A stretch of DNA of 64,000 nucleotides from Lotus japonicus (Eukaryota > Streptophyta > Magnoliopsida > Fabales > Fabaceae), in NCBI RefSeq assembly GCF_012489685.1, contig NC_080043.1, positions 38,393,127 to 38,457,126 of the forward strand, in the 5' to 3' direction. The notes under the pieces were generated by a model. That model saw only the letters and a list, made by a program, of their open reading frames with translations, searched no databases and was not told the DNA's origin. Positions 1-8,849 of this stretch are shown here, one piece after another. The position numbers and the translations under genes were made by a program. How positions within the stretch are numbered: the first letter of the stretch is position 1; each line of letters begins with the position of its first letter.

Positions 1-690
1 GATGTTGGTGGAGTCAATGATCGATGGTGGTTCCCGTTGGTAGGGAGAAAGTGTGAGGAACAATGGCTGAAAAAAGCTTTACATTTAGAAACAGGGGAAT
101 CAGTTTGTGTTTGTGAATCCTTGGGAATAAAGAGAACACGTGAGGTGTTTAACCTTTTTTCTAATCAAAACCTTTATATAGGCACACTAAATAACGATGT
201 GTAACAGATCGATTCTTTGCTCCTAGCCTTACTAGTAATCTATGAGATGGCTTACCCAAAAAAACAAAGAACAATAAATCTGGCTCAAGGATAATGGCGT
301 CTAAACACGGAAAAACGATATTTGTAATACGAAATATTAAATTTTAATAATAAAACATAAATGATATTCTCTTTAGTTTTCTTCCTGATATACCTTTGCC
401 CAAATTTGAAAAATGGACAAAACTTCCATAGGGTAGCGTAGCAAGTCAGGCAATTCCACTTGCACAATCCTCATAACCCGCCCCACTCAAGTCCTCGCCC
501 TCCCAGCCGCCATGACCGCTCGCTGCCCAAGGTGAGTCCACTGTTGTTTAGAATCTTTGGAGAATTGTATAGTGTCATTGTTCACCATTGGGATGCTATC
601 TTATTTGGTGGGGTGGTTTATATTAATTGTTGCAGAATTACGGAAAAAAAAGTGAGATGGTTATATTGGTATAAAATTTATTCCGAAATA
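1..690. other. Unassigned AT-rich flank
   Basis: No convincing coding region, RNA gene or complete repeat is seen here. Short open frames occur on both strands, but none carries a motif I recognise. The region could be host intergenic DNA or an old eroded element. Confidence 0.5.
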
Positions 691-850
691 GGCTATTAAA
701 TAGGCTACTAGGTTAGGCCAGACTTTCAAAAAGGTCAGGCCAGACAAAAAAAAAAGCCTATGATAAATAATAGGTCAGGCTAAGGCCTTAAACTTTCGAA
801 GTAGGCCTGACCTATTTATTCAAAGCCTGGTCTGGCCTATTCCCACCCCT
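691..850. mobile_element. Partial MITE-like repeat (hAT type?)
   Basis: This stretch is built from many direct and inverted copies of a GGCCTGACCTATT / AATAGGTCAGGC motif and ends in CCTATTCCCACCCCT. Plant hAT-type MITEs often begin and end with (A)GGGGTGGGAATAGG, so the right end looks like a genuine terminus. I cannot find the matching left terminus or a target duplication, so the copy is probably truncated. The family assignment is from memory of such termini. Confidence 0.4.
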
Positions 851-1075
851 AAGTGCAAGGGTAGAGTCTCTTCTTCAATTTCTGCTAGTTTGGTGGGGAG
901 AATAAAGATAGAAGAAGTGGGTTCAAATAGTTGATTGAGCAGGAGAAATTGAGGAAGGGTGAATGCTTTTCGATGCGAGAAATTATTTTGTCATGAACAT
1001 GTTTGTAAAAACAAGCAATTTAAATATTGGAGGATGAAGAGGACTGACAGAATATACAAGATGATTTCAGTTTTA

Positions 1076-1094
1076 GGGGGGGGGGGGGGGGGGG
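1076..1094. repeat. G19 homopolymer
   Basis: An uninterrupted run of 19 G residues follows TTTTA. It is a slippage-prone tract and a possible G-quadruplex former, and its exact length may be an assembly artefact. The surrounding 851-1307 contains nothing else I can name. Confidence 0.9.
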
Positions 1095-1307
1095 AAGGGA
1101 TGGAGTGCAGTTTTCAGTGCACATATTGTGGGTTTTAGAGTGACTTTCTTTCGATATAAATTTCAAATATTTTATATAGCATATAAATTATTAATTTTTT
1201 ATATTAATCTTTTAGTTTTTTGAGTTGCGAAATCATTTATCTGATTTTAATAGTTAAAACATTTTTCTTTCAATAGATAAAATAGTTAACACATTTAATC
1301 TATTTTA

Positions 1308-1415
1308 TAACATTGTTGACTTCAGATATGGATTGAACAATTTTAATTTTGAAAAACTTCTTTCAGCAGTAGTAATTGTTACATGAATTGACAATAAAAT
1401 TCTATAGACAATACA
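1308..1415 (-). pseudogene. hAT transposase dimerisation fragment, copy A
   Basis: The minus strand reads YRILLSIHVTITTAERSFSK followed by LKLFNPYLKSTM. This matches the hydrophobic block of the C-terminal dimerisation domain of plant hAT transposases, whose family signature is (A/S)ERSFSKLKL..YLRSTM. Only about 35 residues are present, with no catalytic or zinc-finger part, so it is a fragment. It lies immediately downstream, in the minus direction, of a SAG101-like lipase exon and a CA repeat, and the same trio recurs at 2109-2743 and 17.5-17.8 kb. Confidence 0.75.
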
Positions 1416-1459
1416 CACAACACGCACACGCACGTACACACACACACACATATATATAT
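1412..1459. repeat. CA/TG microsatellite, array copy A
   Basis: An interrupted (CA)n tract with CG-containing variants grades into (TA)n. It sits at the same place in the tandem unit as the CA tracts near 2212-2276 and 17800-17831. Confidence 0.9.
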
Positions 1460-1566
1460 CGAAAAAATCTACAGTTTTAAGATAACTTGATACTTCTATC
1501 AGAGTGTTAATTTCTTTTATTAACACTTGACAGGAGGTGTCAATTCTAGTGCCTGCAACTGTAAAC

Positions 1567-2040
1567 TTATACAACTAGCAAGTAATAATGAAGATTGTGA
1601 CTTTCAACTATAGTTCTGTAAGCCGAAGATTGAAATCCTTGTTTTTGTGCATGGATTGATTCAAATGCCAGGAGAATTTCCAAAATATAGCTAGTGCTCT
1701 CAAAACAAGTAGAACCTGCATCAGAGCATAAGAGAAATGTTCCAAAAGGCATGTAGGAATGATTGGTTGAATTTGTACTAATGAAGAGCCTTGGAAGAGG
1801 GTCTTTGTGTGACACAACATGTAGAAAGCAAGAACTCCAAATATAAGTACGTGATATGGCTTGCTGCAATGTTTTATCACCAACAAGGGGTGAACCAAAG
1901 GTGGTGTAGAGTGAGTGCTTCTTTCCTGAATGAATGCTGCCTAATAGTGATATAGTGAATAGAGAAGCAACTTGTCCTCCTAGAGCATGCCCAATGACAA
2001 CTAACTTGGTTGTTGATGAATTAAAAATATTAAGCTGCAT
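1567..2040 (-). pseudogene. SAG101-like lipase-3 exon, copy a (pseudogene fragment)
   Basis: A 157-residue frame resembles the lipase-like domain of SAG101/EDS1/PAD4-family plant immunity proteins, SAG101 being the closest match I recall. Readable blocks are VVIGHALGGQVASLF (nucleophile elbow), TFGSPLVGDKTLQQAISR, SCFLHVVSHKDPLPRLF and MPFGTFLLCSDAGSTCFE. The expected GxSxG serine is alanine (GHALGG); SAG101 proteins are known to lack an active lipase triad, so this alone does not indicate decay. Upstream exons, the C-terminal EP domain and a start context are missing, and the sequence runs into a microsatellite and a hAT fragment. An exon bounded by an AG acceptor near 2034 is plausible. SAG101 assignment is moderate; class-3 lipase-like is firm. 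Confidence 0.7.
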
Positions 2041-2108
2041 TAAGATTGTAAATTATATAAGGCATTGTTGGGGAAAGAACAAGATATGCCTAGAGAGATG
2101 CAGAAGAT

Positions 2109-2207
2109 GTACATTGTTGACTTTAGATATGGATTGAACAATTCTAATTTTGAAAAACTTCTTTCAGCAGCAGTAATTGTTATTTGAATTGGCAATAAGA
2201 TTCTATA
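2109..2207 (-). pseudogene. hAT transposase dimerisation fragment, copy B
   Basis: The minus strand reads a close copy of fragment A, including AAERSFSKLELFNPYLKSTM. Substitutions relative to A (for example K to E in KLEL) show independent drift after duplication. It lies between the two SAG101-like exons. Confidence 0.75.
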
Positions 2208-2211
2208 GACA

Positions 2212-2231
2212 ATACACACGACACGCACGCG

Positions 2232-2276
<45 letters not shown>
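2212..2276. repeat. CA/TG microsatellite, array copy B
   Basis: A long, nearly perfect (CA)n tract is followed by (TA)n. It is longer than its counterpart at 1412-1459, as expected for slippage at a duplicated locus. Confidence 0.95.
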
Positions 2277-2482
2277 GGAAAAAATCTACAGTTTTAATAT
2301 AACTCGATACTTTTATCAGAGTGTTAATTTCTTTTGTTAACACTTGATGTGTGGTGTCAATTCTAGTGCCTGCAACTGTAAACTTATACAACTAGCAAGT
2401 AATAATGAATCTGGATGATGCAATGTATTTTCATCCTAAGTAGTAAAATCATTACAAATTGGTTTAAGATTGAAACTTTCAA

Positions 2483-2875
2483 CTATAATTTGTAATCTGA
2501 AAATTGAAATCCTTGATTTTGTGTATGAATTGATCTAAATGCCAAGAGAATTTTCAAAATAGACTCAGTGCTCTCAAAACAAGTAGAACCTGCATCAGAG
2601 TAGAAGAGAAATGTTCCAAAAGGCATGTAGGAATTTGTGGTTGAATTTGTACTAATGAAGAGCCTTGGAATAGGGTCTTTGTGTGACACAACGTGTAGAA
2701 AGCAAGAACTCCAAATATAAGTACGTGATAAGGCTTGCTGCAATGTTTTGTCACCAACAAAGGGTGAATCAAAGTTGGTGCAGAGTGAGTGCTTCTTTCG
2801 TGAACCAATGCTTCCTAATAGTGATATAGTGAAAAGAGAAGAAATTGATCCTCCTATAGCATGTCAAATGACAAC
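2483..2875 (-). pseudogene. SAG101-like lipase-3 exon, copy b (interrupted)
   Basis: This is the second copy of the lipase-like exon. It retains FVGDKTLQQALSRTYIWSS, SCFLHVVSHKDPIPRLF and MPFGTFLFYSDAGSTCFE. In the frame upstream of these blocks the elbow reads HAIGGS preceded by an in-frame TGA at 2864-2866, so the copy is dead independently of the retrotransposon. Element 1 (TSD acaac) separates it from about 70 bp of its upstream part at 17411-17480. The serine of the lipase elbow is again replaced, by isoleucine in HAIGGS (alanine in copy a). Confidence 0.7.
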
Positions 2876-3195
2876 TGGACTGGGCGAAACCCAAGGGTCC
2901 CTCGCCCAGGGGCGCTGGCCTAAGGCGAGGAGCGGACCAGGGACTTGGGCCTTCATCCCGGAAGCCCAACTGGTCCATTAGAATGAATTAGAGGGGCTAA
3001 GCCCAACTCCCCCAACTATAAATAGGGGAGGGACACCAATTGTAAAGGACTCTTAGCTCATTTGTGAAATAACAAACTTGAAATTCAGTGACACTCTCTC
3101 TCTAAGCGGTTGCGCTCTCATTCTCTCTAGGAATATCGCATCACGTTCCTTGCACCTTAGGTACTATACCTCATCTCAATGTTCAAGAAGGAACA
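2876..3195 (+). repeat. Element 1 5' LTR
   Basis: This 320-bp terminal repeat starts TG and ends CA and is matched by 17086-17405. It contains a TATA box at 3017 and TCTCTCTCTAAG-type leader sequence. The next bases are the priming site. Confidence 0.92.
3017..3024 (+). promoter_or_regulatory. TATA box of element 1 LTR
   Basis: CTATAAATAGGGGAG lies 141 bp into the LTR and is the only good TATA motif there. It is conserved in the 3' LTR near 17227 and in the minus-strand LTR of element 2. Confidence 0.7.
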
Positions 3196-3197
3196 TT

Positions 3198-3215
3198 TGG
3201 CGCCGTCTGTGGGGA
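3198..3215 (+). promoter_or_regulatory. Primer-binding site, element 1
   Basis: TGGCGCCGTCTGTGGGGA begins two bases after the LTR end. Its first nine bases fit the complement of the plant tRNA-Asp 3' end (TGGCGCCGT), and the rest diverges, so the primer tRNA is uncertain. Confidence 0.65.
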
Positions 3216-3338
3216 ACGATAGATTTTGATTCCCGGACTACGTGGATTCCAATTTGGTTTAGAAAAATTCGGTTTTCTGTGAGGTAGTCTGCGATTTGAA
3301 GATTTTTGGTCGAATTTTTGGTTCATCAACGGAGCCTG

Positions 3339-3941
3339 ATGGAATCGTTTCGCCAACGGTGTAGCAAGGAACCAGAGCAGAGCCACGTTTCTTCCCCGCG
3401 CACCGCAAGGCTAGGTAGACATCGCCGTGCGGAGGCACGACGAGCACTGAGTGGCGACTTAAGACTGCAAAATGAGTATTTGCAGGAGCAATTGGAATAC
3501 TATCACCTTAAGCAGTGGAATGAGGAGGAGAAGGAGGCGGAGGCTGTTGCGGAGGTCGAATCGTTCTCAGCAGCGGTGCGAGAGGTGGCCATACCAGACG
3601 GTATGACACGCCTCGTGTTGGAGACGTACGACGGACGAACCAATCTGCAAGATCATCTGCTACGTTTCAATGTGAAGATGACGATAAGCGCGGTTTCTGA
3701 TGCGGTAAAGTGTAGAATGCTTCCATCCACATTTCGAGGCGCAGCAATGACCTGGTTTCTGGCCCTGCCACAGGGATCCATAAAGAAGTTCCGCGACTTT
3801 ACGTCGAAATTCCTGGGCCAGTTCTCTGCCGGCGAGGTCGAGGATCTATTTCAAATTCGACAGGAAGAGCGAGAGAAGTTGAAGCAGTACGTGAAAAGGT
3901 ACAGCGCCGCGTCCGCAAGATTTGAAGAGGCGGATTCTTGA
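3339..3941 (+). pseudogene. Element 1 gag, N-terminal part
   Basis: The frame from ATG 3339 encodes about 200 residues of a Ty3/gypsy Gag. It has a charged, coiled-coil-like N-terminus followed by the retrotransposon-gag domain, with blocks KCRMLPSTFRGAAMTWFLAL and GSIKKFRDFTSKFLGQF. It ends at a TGA (3939-3941) where the element 2 homologue (62896-63789) continues with ACARAFKNGLQPGK, so the stop is a lesion here. The frame resumes at 4020 after further damage. Gag would package element RNA in cytoplasmic particles. Confidence 0.8.
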
Positions 3942-4019
3942 ACATGCGTATGCGCTTTTAAGAGCGGATTGTCGTCATGAAAGCTAAGCTGCGAGCTGGG
4001 TAGGAAACCAGCGCACTCG

Positions 4020-4718
4020 ATGACAGAGGTACGCACCCGAGCGAGAGACTACATCATAGAAGAAGAAGAAGACGACGCATGTAAGAGGAAACGGTTGAAG
4101 GCGACAAAGGAGTCGTTGGCGAGGAAACGGATACAAGACAAGGAAGCAAGTAATGTGCTGAAGGTTAAGGAAGTTGGACAATTAATTAAAGAATTCAGAG
4201 GAGAGCGTTCTCGGCGGGCAACTAACTATCGCCGACGAAAGAGGCTAGAGGGGAACGCGGGCGATGAATCGGTAAAGTCACTCCTGGAGCCGACGATTGT
4301 GGAAACAGGCGAGGATGGCGAGTACGGAACTGACCCCTGGCATGACGTCAAGGGCCGGTCCAAGTGGTGTGAATATCACAACTTGGGGGGGCATAACACC
4401 AGTGAATGTTTATTTTTGAAGGGCCAAATTAGGCGGTTGATCAAGGCGAGGCAACCACGGGTTGCAGGACATGGGTTGTACAGGGACAACACGAAGCGAG
4501 CGCCAAATGCAGGAGGCGAGAAGATAAATATGGCGAGAGGAAAGGAAGCAGAGGAAGACGTCGACGACAGGGGTAGAGCGATAGCCAGAGAGGTTAATGC
4601 AATCACAGGGGGGCTTACGGCGACAACGTCACATCAGCGGCAAGGGAAAAGCGGGAAGAGGCGGTTGCATCGATCCAGGGATATCCAGCTCCATTTGGGT
4701 GCCAAGATCCAGATATAG
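4020..4718 (+). pseudogene. Element 1 gag, C-terminal nucleocapsid part
   Basis: This 232-residue basic frame follows the broken N-terminal gag. It begins near EVRTRARDYIIEEEEDDACK, which aligns with KIRTRANTYILDEEDDAFK of element 2. A single zinc-knuckle-like motif, WCEYHNLGGHNTSEC (C-X2-H-X4-H-X4-C), lies near residues 113-127; it is matched in element 2 by WCEY...HRSADHDTGDC. The frame then runs out of register and the protease continues in another frame. Confidence 0.75.
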
Positions 4719-4719
4719 T

Positions 4720-4881
4720 AGTATCATCTGCAGATTTTGAGGGAATCAGGGCCCATACAGACGATCCATTAGTGGTAATGATAAGAATTAATGGGTTCAA
4801 TGTGCAAAGGGTGCCTTTGGACCAAGGCAGCTCAACAGATATCATCTATGGGGACGCGTTCGGACAGTTGGGGCTGACAGA
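4720..4881 (+). pseudogene. Element 1 aspartic protease, 5' part (interrupted)
   Basis: The readable peptide includes VVSSADFEGIRAHTDDPLVV and the catalytic-site segment VPLDQGSSTDIIYGDAFGQL. D-Q-G-S-S replaces the usual D-S/T-G, a variant also present in element 2 (LLDQGSSADIIY). The frame is cut after GLTD by the nested element at 4882 and continues at 12002 as KDLMPYTGNLVGF. In element 2 the same segment is uninterrupted at this point, which confirms the junction. Confidence 0.8.
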
Positions 4882-5245
4882 TGATGACCCTAGTTTAGTA
4901 GTGTTTTTAGGGTCATTTCTTAGTTTGTTTTGAGTCTTTTTGTTGAGTCTCATGTAGTGTTTCATGCATTCTCATGCATTTTTATCTTTATTTGTGTTTC
5001 TACTTTGTTTTGGTAATTTCATAGTTTTATAGGGACCTTTCATGCATTTTAAGTAAGTTTAGGACTTGCATATATTTTCTACTTGAATTGAGGGTCTTTT
5101 GTGCTAATAATCTCTTGGAGTTCCTAGATATTTTTCCTTGCTTTGTTCCTAAGTAATCAGGTCTGAATCTGCTGAAGAAAGAAGGTCAAGAGGCTTGGAG
5201 AATTGAAGGGAGACATAAAGAGGAGTTAAGAAGAAGGTCAAGAAC

Positions 5246-5442
5246 CTTTCTAGCATGTAGAGAGCGCTCAGGCGCTCGTGTTGAGCGCTTGAGCGCCAAT
5301 TGGATCGATGTTTACAAGATGCTAGAAAGGAATTGGCGCCTGAGCGCTCCTGATTGAGCGCCTGAGCGCCAATTACTTCCAGAGAGCATGTTTTCAGCTT
5401 GGAATTGGCGCTCAGGCGTGCTTAATTGGCGCCTGAGCGCCC
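5246..5442. repeat. Cluster of GCGCTCAGGCG inverted repeats upstream of TATA
   Basis: Five or more copies of GAGCGC(C/T)TGAGCGCC and its complement are packed into about 180 bp. Perfect arms CCTTTCTAGCAT (5248-) and ATGCTAGAAAGG (to 5330) enclose the first group. AATTGGCG and CGCCAATT bound the second. The whole could fold as nested stems. Its GC content contrasts sharply with the AT-rich LTR. Confidence 0.85.
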
Positions 5443-5460
5443 AGACTCGACCTGTTTGCC

Positions 5461-5468
5461 TATAAATA
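5461..5468 (+). promoter_or_regulatory. TATA box, Athila-like 5' LTR
   Basis: TTTGCCTATAAATAGGC lies about 20 bp downstream of the palindrome cluster and is conserved at 10789-10796 in the 3' LTR. Confidence 0.7.
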
Positions 5469-6277
5469 GGCTTTTTGTCATTTCTTTTGTAACTTTTGTC
5501 ATTTCTATACATTCCTAAATAAGTTAGAAGTAGGGTTAGGCTCTGGAGCTTGAGGAGAAGCATTCTCCAAGTCCATGTTCCAGGTTTTATCCTTCTTTTC
5601 TTGTATGGATTCTATAGCCATGCTTGGCTAAAACCCTTTTTGCTTTGGGTTCTTTGTAAGACTTTGAATGTTTTAGCTATCAATCCTTTTCTATTCATGA
5701 TGTTCTGAGTAAACCCTTGAATCTTACTTCTATGCTTTATCTTTCAAGCTTGAATGCATGCTAGCTTTTTACTTTTCTATAATCATAACGATAGTTTGTT
5801 ATAGAATTGGGACTGTTGTGAGATTACCTCTTCTATACTTGCTGCTAGGAATAGAGGAAGGGTTGAGGTTTGTTGGCCTGAATTGTATGCTTAGTGCTTC
5901 TAACAAATGTTTAGGTTATCAAGGAATTGAATCTATCTTTTGATTAGAAAGGGTTTTCTTTACGAGGCATCGATAGATGACTATCTAGGCTAGAACATCA
6001 AGGAGAGACTCAGGATTAATTGAATAGGAAGGTTTGCTAAAACTGAATTTGTTGAGCAAGAACCCAAGACAATCTCATCTCTGAATTTCAATCGCTTTTT
6101 TACTTGATCACTTGTCTTTTTACAAACTCAAGAAACAACCAATCATTAAAACTGAATTTTATTTGCTTTCCAACCTTGAACTTGATTCTTAAACCGAATT
6201 CGCATTCCAATTCCCTGTGGTTCGATAAATTAAAACCGGGTAGATTCTGTACACTTGCAGAAGAACCAACAAGTTTT

Positions 6278-6294
6278 TGGCGCCGTTGCCGGGG
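6278..6294 (+). promoter_or_regulatory. Primer-binding site (tRNA-Asp)
   Basis: TGGCGCCGTTGCCGGGG starts six bases after the LTR. It is complementary to the 3' 17 bases of plant tRNA-Asp(GUC) as I recall it. Confidence 0.85.
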
Positions 6295-6428
6295 AATTGT
6301 TTGTGGTTTTTGGTTTAAGTTTTTAGTTTGTGGTTTTATTTTTGTTTTGAACTTGTCTAGAATTGGTGCTACTAATCTTTCTCTGTTTAGTATCAAACTT
6401 TCAGGCTACTCTCACAAGAGACACCTCC

Positions 6429-8849
6429 ATGGGTGGCCAAATGACGGAGGAGGAGATGCAAGCCCATATCGAGGCAAGAATCCAAGAGGGGATCACCCTC
6501 CGATTATGTGAACAAGAAGTTGAGAATGCCAACCGGTCTCTTCGGGAACTCACTTCGGCTACCATGAGTTATGACTATCCCGGGAGCATTGTCTTTCCCG
6601 AGGGAGTGGGAAACTTTATGTTGAGACCGATATTCATCAACTTGGTGAGCCAAAACCAATATGGTGGAGGTACTTTGGAAGATCCACATGCTCACATGGA
6701 GAGGTTCATCCGGAATTGCAACACTTACCGAGTGAACAATGTTCCGGCGGATGCAATTCGGTTGAGCTTGTTTCCATTTTCTTTGAAGGACACAGCTGAG
6801 GAATGGCTGAATTCTCAACCTCAAGGGAGCTTCACTACTTGGGAAAACTTAGCGGAAAAGTTCACAACAAGGTTCTTCCCAAGAGCCCTTTTGAGGAAGC
6901 TGAAAAAAGACATTATGAATTTTGTGCAAATCACTGAGGAAAATCTCTATGAAGCTTGGGAGCGCTTCAAGAAGCTATTGAGGAAATGTCCTCAACACAA
7001 TCTCACCCAAGCTGAATTGGTTGCAACATTTTATGATGGTCTACAATACTCTTGGAGGTTTGGCCTAGATGCGGCTTCAAATGGCGAGTTCGATGCTCTT
7101 CCCCCACAAGCGGGGTATGACTTAATAGAAAAGATGGCAGCGAGAGCCATGAACTCTGAAAATGATCGCCAAACCCGAAGGAGTAAGTTTGAAGTGGAAG
7201 CTTATGACAAGCTCTTGGCCTCCAACAAGAAACTCACCGAACAAGTGGCGGAGATTCGAATGCATATTAAGGAGACCAAGGCTATTGGTGCAAGATTGAC
7301 TTGTGTGGAGTGCAAGTCTTGTGGTGGACCTCATGTTAGTAACTTGTGTACTGTCAATGCTGAGAGCAATGAAGCCAAAGCTATAGCTCAAGGAAGCATA
7401 GTTCCATCCTCAAATCATGGACCTCTTGTCCAAACACAAGTTGTTGGAAAGGTGAATTGCAAGAGGAGTTTAGAGGAGCTATTGGAGAGTTGCATCAACC
7501 GCATGAACAACAACCATAAGGACCAAGAGGCGGCTATCAAGAACTTGGAGAACCAACTTGGCCAGCTAGCCAAGCAAATGGCCGAGATACCTCAAGGTAA
7601 GTTTTCTCCCGATTCTTTAATTTTGTCTAAACAAGAGAATTTTGCTGTTGTTACCACTAGGAGTGGGAGAGTGTTACATGAGTCAAAAAAACAAGTTGAG
7701 GGAGAGAAAAATGAGAAAGTAGAGCAAAAAGATGAGGGTGTCATGGAGAAGAGAGTGAGTGTACCGGTGAAAGCTAGAGTTGTGAGTACTCCTTCTCCTG
7801 AACTCAGCAAGATTCCATTCCCCAAGGCTTTGGTTAAGAAAAATCTGGATAAACAATTTTCCAAGTTTTTGGAGGTTTTTAAGAAACTCCACATCAATAT
7901 TCCTTTTTCTGAAGCCTTGGAGCAAATGCCTATCTATGCTAAGTTCATGAAGGACATTTTAAATAAGAGGAGGAAGTTGAGTGAGGTTGATGAAACTATT
8001 ATGATGACCGAGGAGTGTAGTGCCATTTTGCAAAGGAAAATGCCTAAGAAGAGAAGGGATCCTGGGAGTTTCACTATCCCAGTGGAGATTGAGGGGTTAA
8101 ATGTTGTTGAAGCCTTGTGTGATTTGGGAGCGAGCATCAACTTGATGCCGCTTAGCATGTTTAGAAGGCTGAACTTAGGAGAGGTCACCCCGACCATGCT
8201 CTCCTTACAAATGGCGGACCGATCCCTAAAAACACCTTATGGGATCATTGAAGATGTTATGGTGAAGGTGGATAAGTATGTGTTCCCTGTGGACTTTGTG
8301 GTGCTGGACATGGAAGAGGATGCAAAGATTCCTCTCATTCTAGGCCGACCCTTCTTAGCCACTGGTAGGGCTAAAATCGATGTTGATAAGGGTCAGCTCA
8401 TTCTCAGAGTTGGTGAGGACAAGGTAAGATTTTCGGTTTTCAATCCTAATTTGCAAACTAACATTAATGATGGTTTTGTTTGTGATATGATCAAAAGCTT
8501 GTCCAGGTCTTCAAAGGAGATCCTCAAGGTAAGTGAAAAAGATGTTGAGCTTAATAAAGCTCTCATCAAGCTTGTTAGTGAAAACAAGTATGGGGGGTCT
8601 AAAGATGAGAATTTCCAAGCCCACACGACCCGATTCACTCAAGCTAGTCACCTTGTAAAGATGGAAGGTGTGACTAGTGATGAGCTCAAGATTAAGCTTT
8701 TCCCTCACTCCTTGAAAGGGGGAGCAAGGATTTGGTATGATGGTTTAGATGATACCCTCTTTTGGGAGGAGTTTTTCCAAAAGTTTTGTGCAAGGTTCCT
8801 ACCTTGCTCATGTGGTAAGAAGTGTGATGATAAGGAATTTCCTTCCTAA
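6429..8849 (+). CDS. Gag-protease polyprotein of Athila-like element with extra C-terminal gag segment
   Basis: The first ATG in frame (6429, MGGQMTEEEMQ) gives 806 residues without interruption. Residues about 60-190 form a retrotransposon-gag domain, with MERFIRNCNTYRVNN, SLFPFSLKDTAEEWLNSQ and FTTRFFPRALLRKLKKDIM. A coiled region and a Cys-rich stretch (CVECKSCGGPHVSNLC) follow. The aspartic protease is near residues 540-660, with IEGLNVVEALCDLGASINLM (D-L-G in place of D-S-G) and IPLILGRPFLATGRAKIDV. After it, residues about 715-806 repeat part of the gag domain: KIKLFPHSLKGGARIWYDGL and EEFFQKFCARFLP. No RT, RNase H or integrase follows. The Gag would build particles and the protease would mature them; other functions must be supplied in trans. 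The intact frame suggests recent activity or selection. Confidence 0.85.
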   Translation: MGGQMTEEEMQAHIEARIQEGITLRLCEQEVENANRSLRELTSATMSYDYPGSIVFPEGVGNFMLRPIFINLVSQNQYGGGTLEDPHAHMERFIRNCNTYRVNNVPADAIRLSLFPFSLKDTAEEWLNSQPQGSFTTWENLAEKFTTRFFPRALLRKLKKDIMNFVQITEENLYEAWERFKKLLRKCPQHNLTQAELVATFYDGLQYSWRFGLDAASNGEFDALPPQAGYDLIEKMAARAMNSENDRQTRRSKFEVEAYDKLLASNKKLTEQVAEIRMHIKETKAIGARLTCVECKSCGGPHVSNLCTVNAESNEAKAIAQGSIVPSSNHGPLVQTQVVGKVNCKRSLEELLESCINRMNNNHKDQEAAIKNLENQLGQLAKQMAEIPQGKFSPDSLILSKQENFAVVTTRSGRVLHESKKQVEGEKNEKVEQKDEGVMEKRVSVPVKARVVSTPSPELSKIPFPKALVKKNLDKQFSKFLEVFKKLHINIPFSEALEQMPIYAKFMKDILNKRRKLSEVDETIMMTEECSAILQRKMPKKRRDPGSFTIPVEIEGLNVVEALCDLGASINLMPLSMFRRLNLGEVTPTMLSLQMADRSLKTPYGIIEDVMVKVDKYVFPVDFVVLDMEEDAKIPLILGRPFLATGRAKIDVDKGQLILRVGEDKVRFSVFNPNLQTNINDGFVCDMIKSLSRSSKEILKVSEKDVELNKALIKLVSENKYGGSKDENFQAHTTRFTQASHLVKMEGVTSDELKIKLFPHSLKGGARIWYDGLDDTLFWEEFFQKFCARFLPCSCGKKCDDKEFPS

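Larger units (their letters stand above)
1308..2875. repeat. Tandem duplication of hAT-fragment + CA repeat + SAG101 exon
   Basis: Two units of about 0.8 kb, 1308-2108 and 2109 onward, share the same order: hAT fragment, CA/TA microsatellite, a short exon-like block ending near 1565/2395, then the lipase exon. The second unit has about 55 bp extra near 2410-2465 and is interrupted at 2875 by element 1. It resumes at 17411, and a third partial unit with two more hAT fragments follows to about 17900. Near-identical long stretches show recent duplication rather than chance. Confidence 0.8.
4882..6271 (+). repeat. 5' LTR of Athila-like element
   Basis: This 1390-bp LTR, TG...CA, contains a hairpin-forming GC cluster (5246-5442) directly upstream of a TATA box (5461). 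The rest is AT-rich, without coding signal. Confidence 0.9.

Noticed and set aside
1567..2040. Functional SAG101/EDS1-type gene
   Set aside because: Only one exon-sized piece remains, with no start, no C-terminal EP domain, and a microsatellite plus transposase fragment immediately after it.
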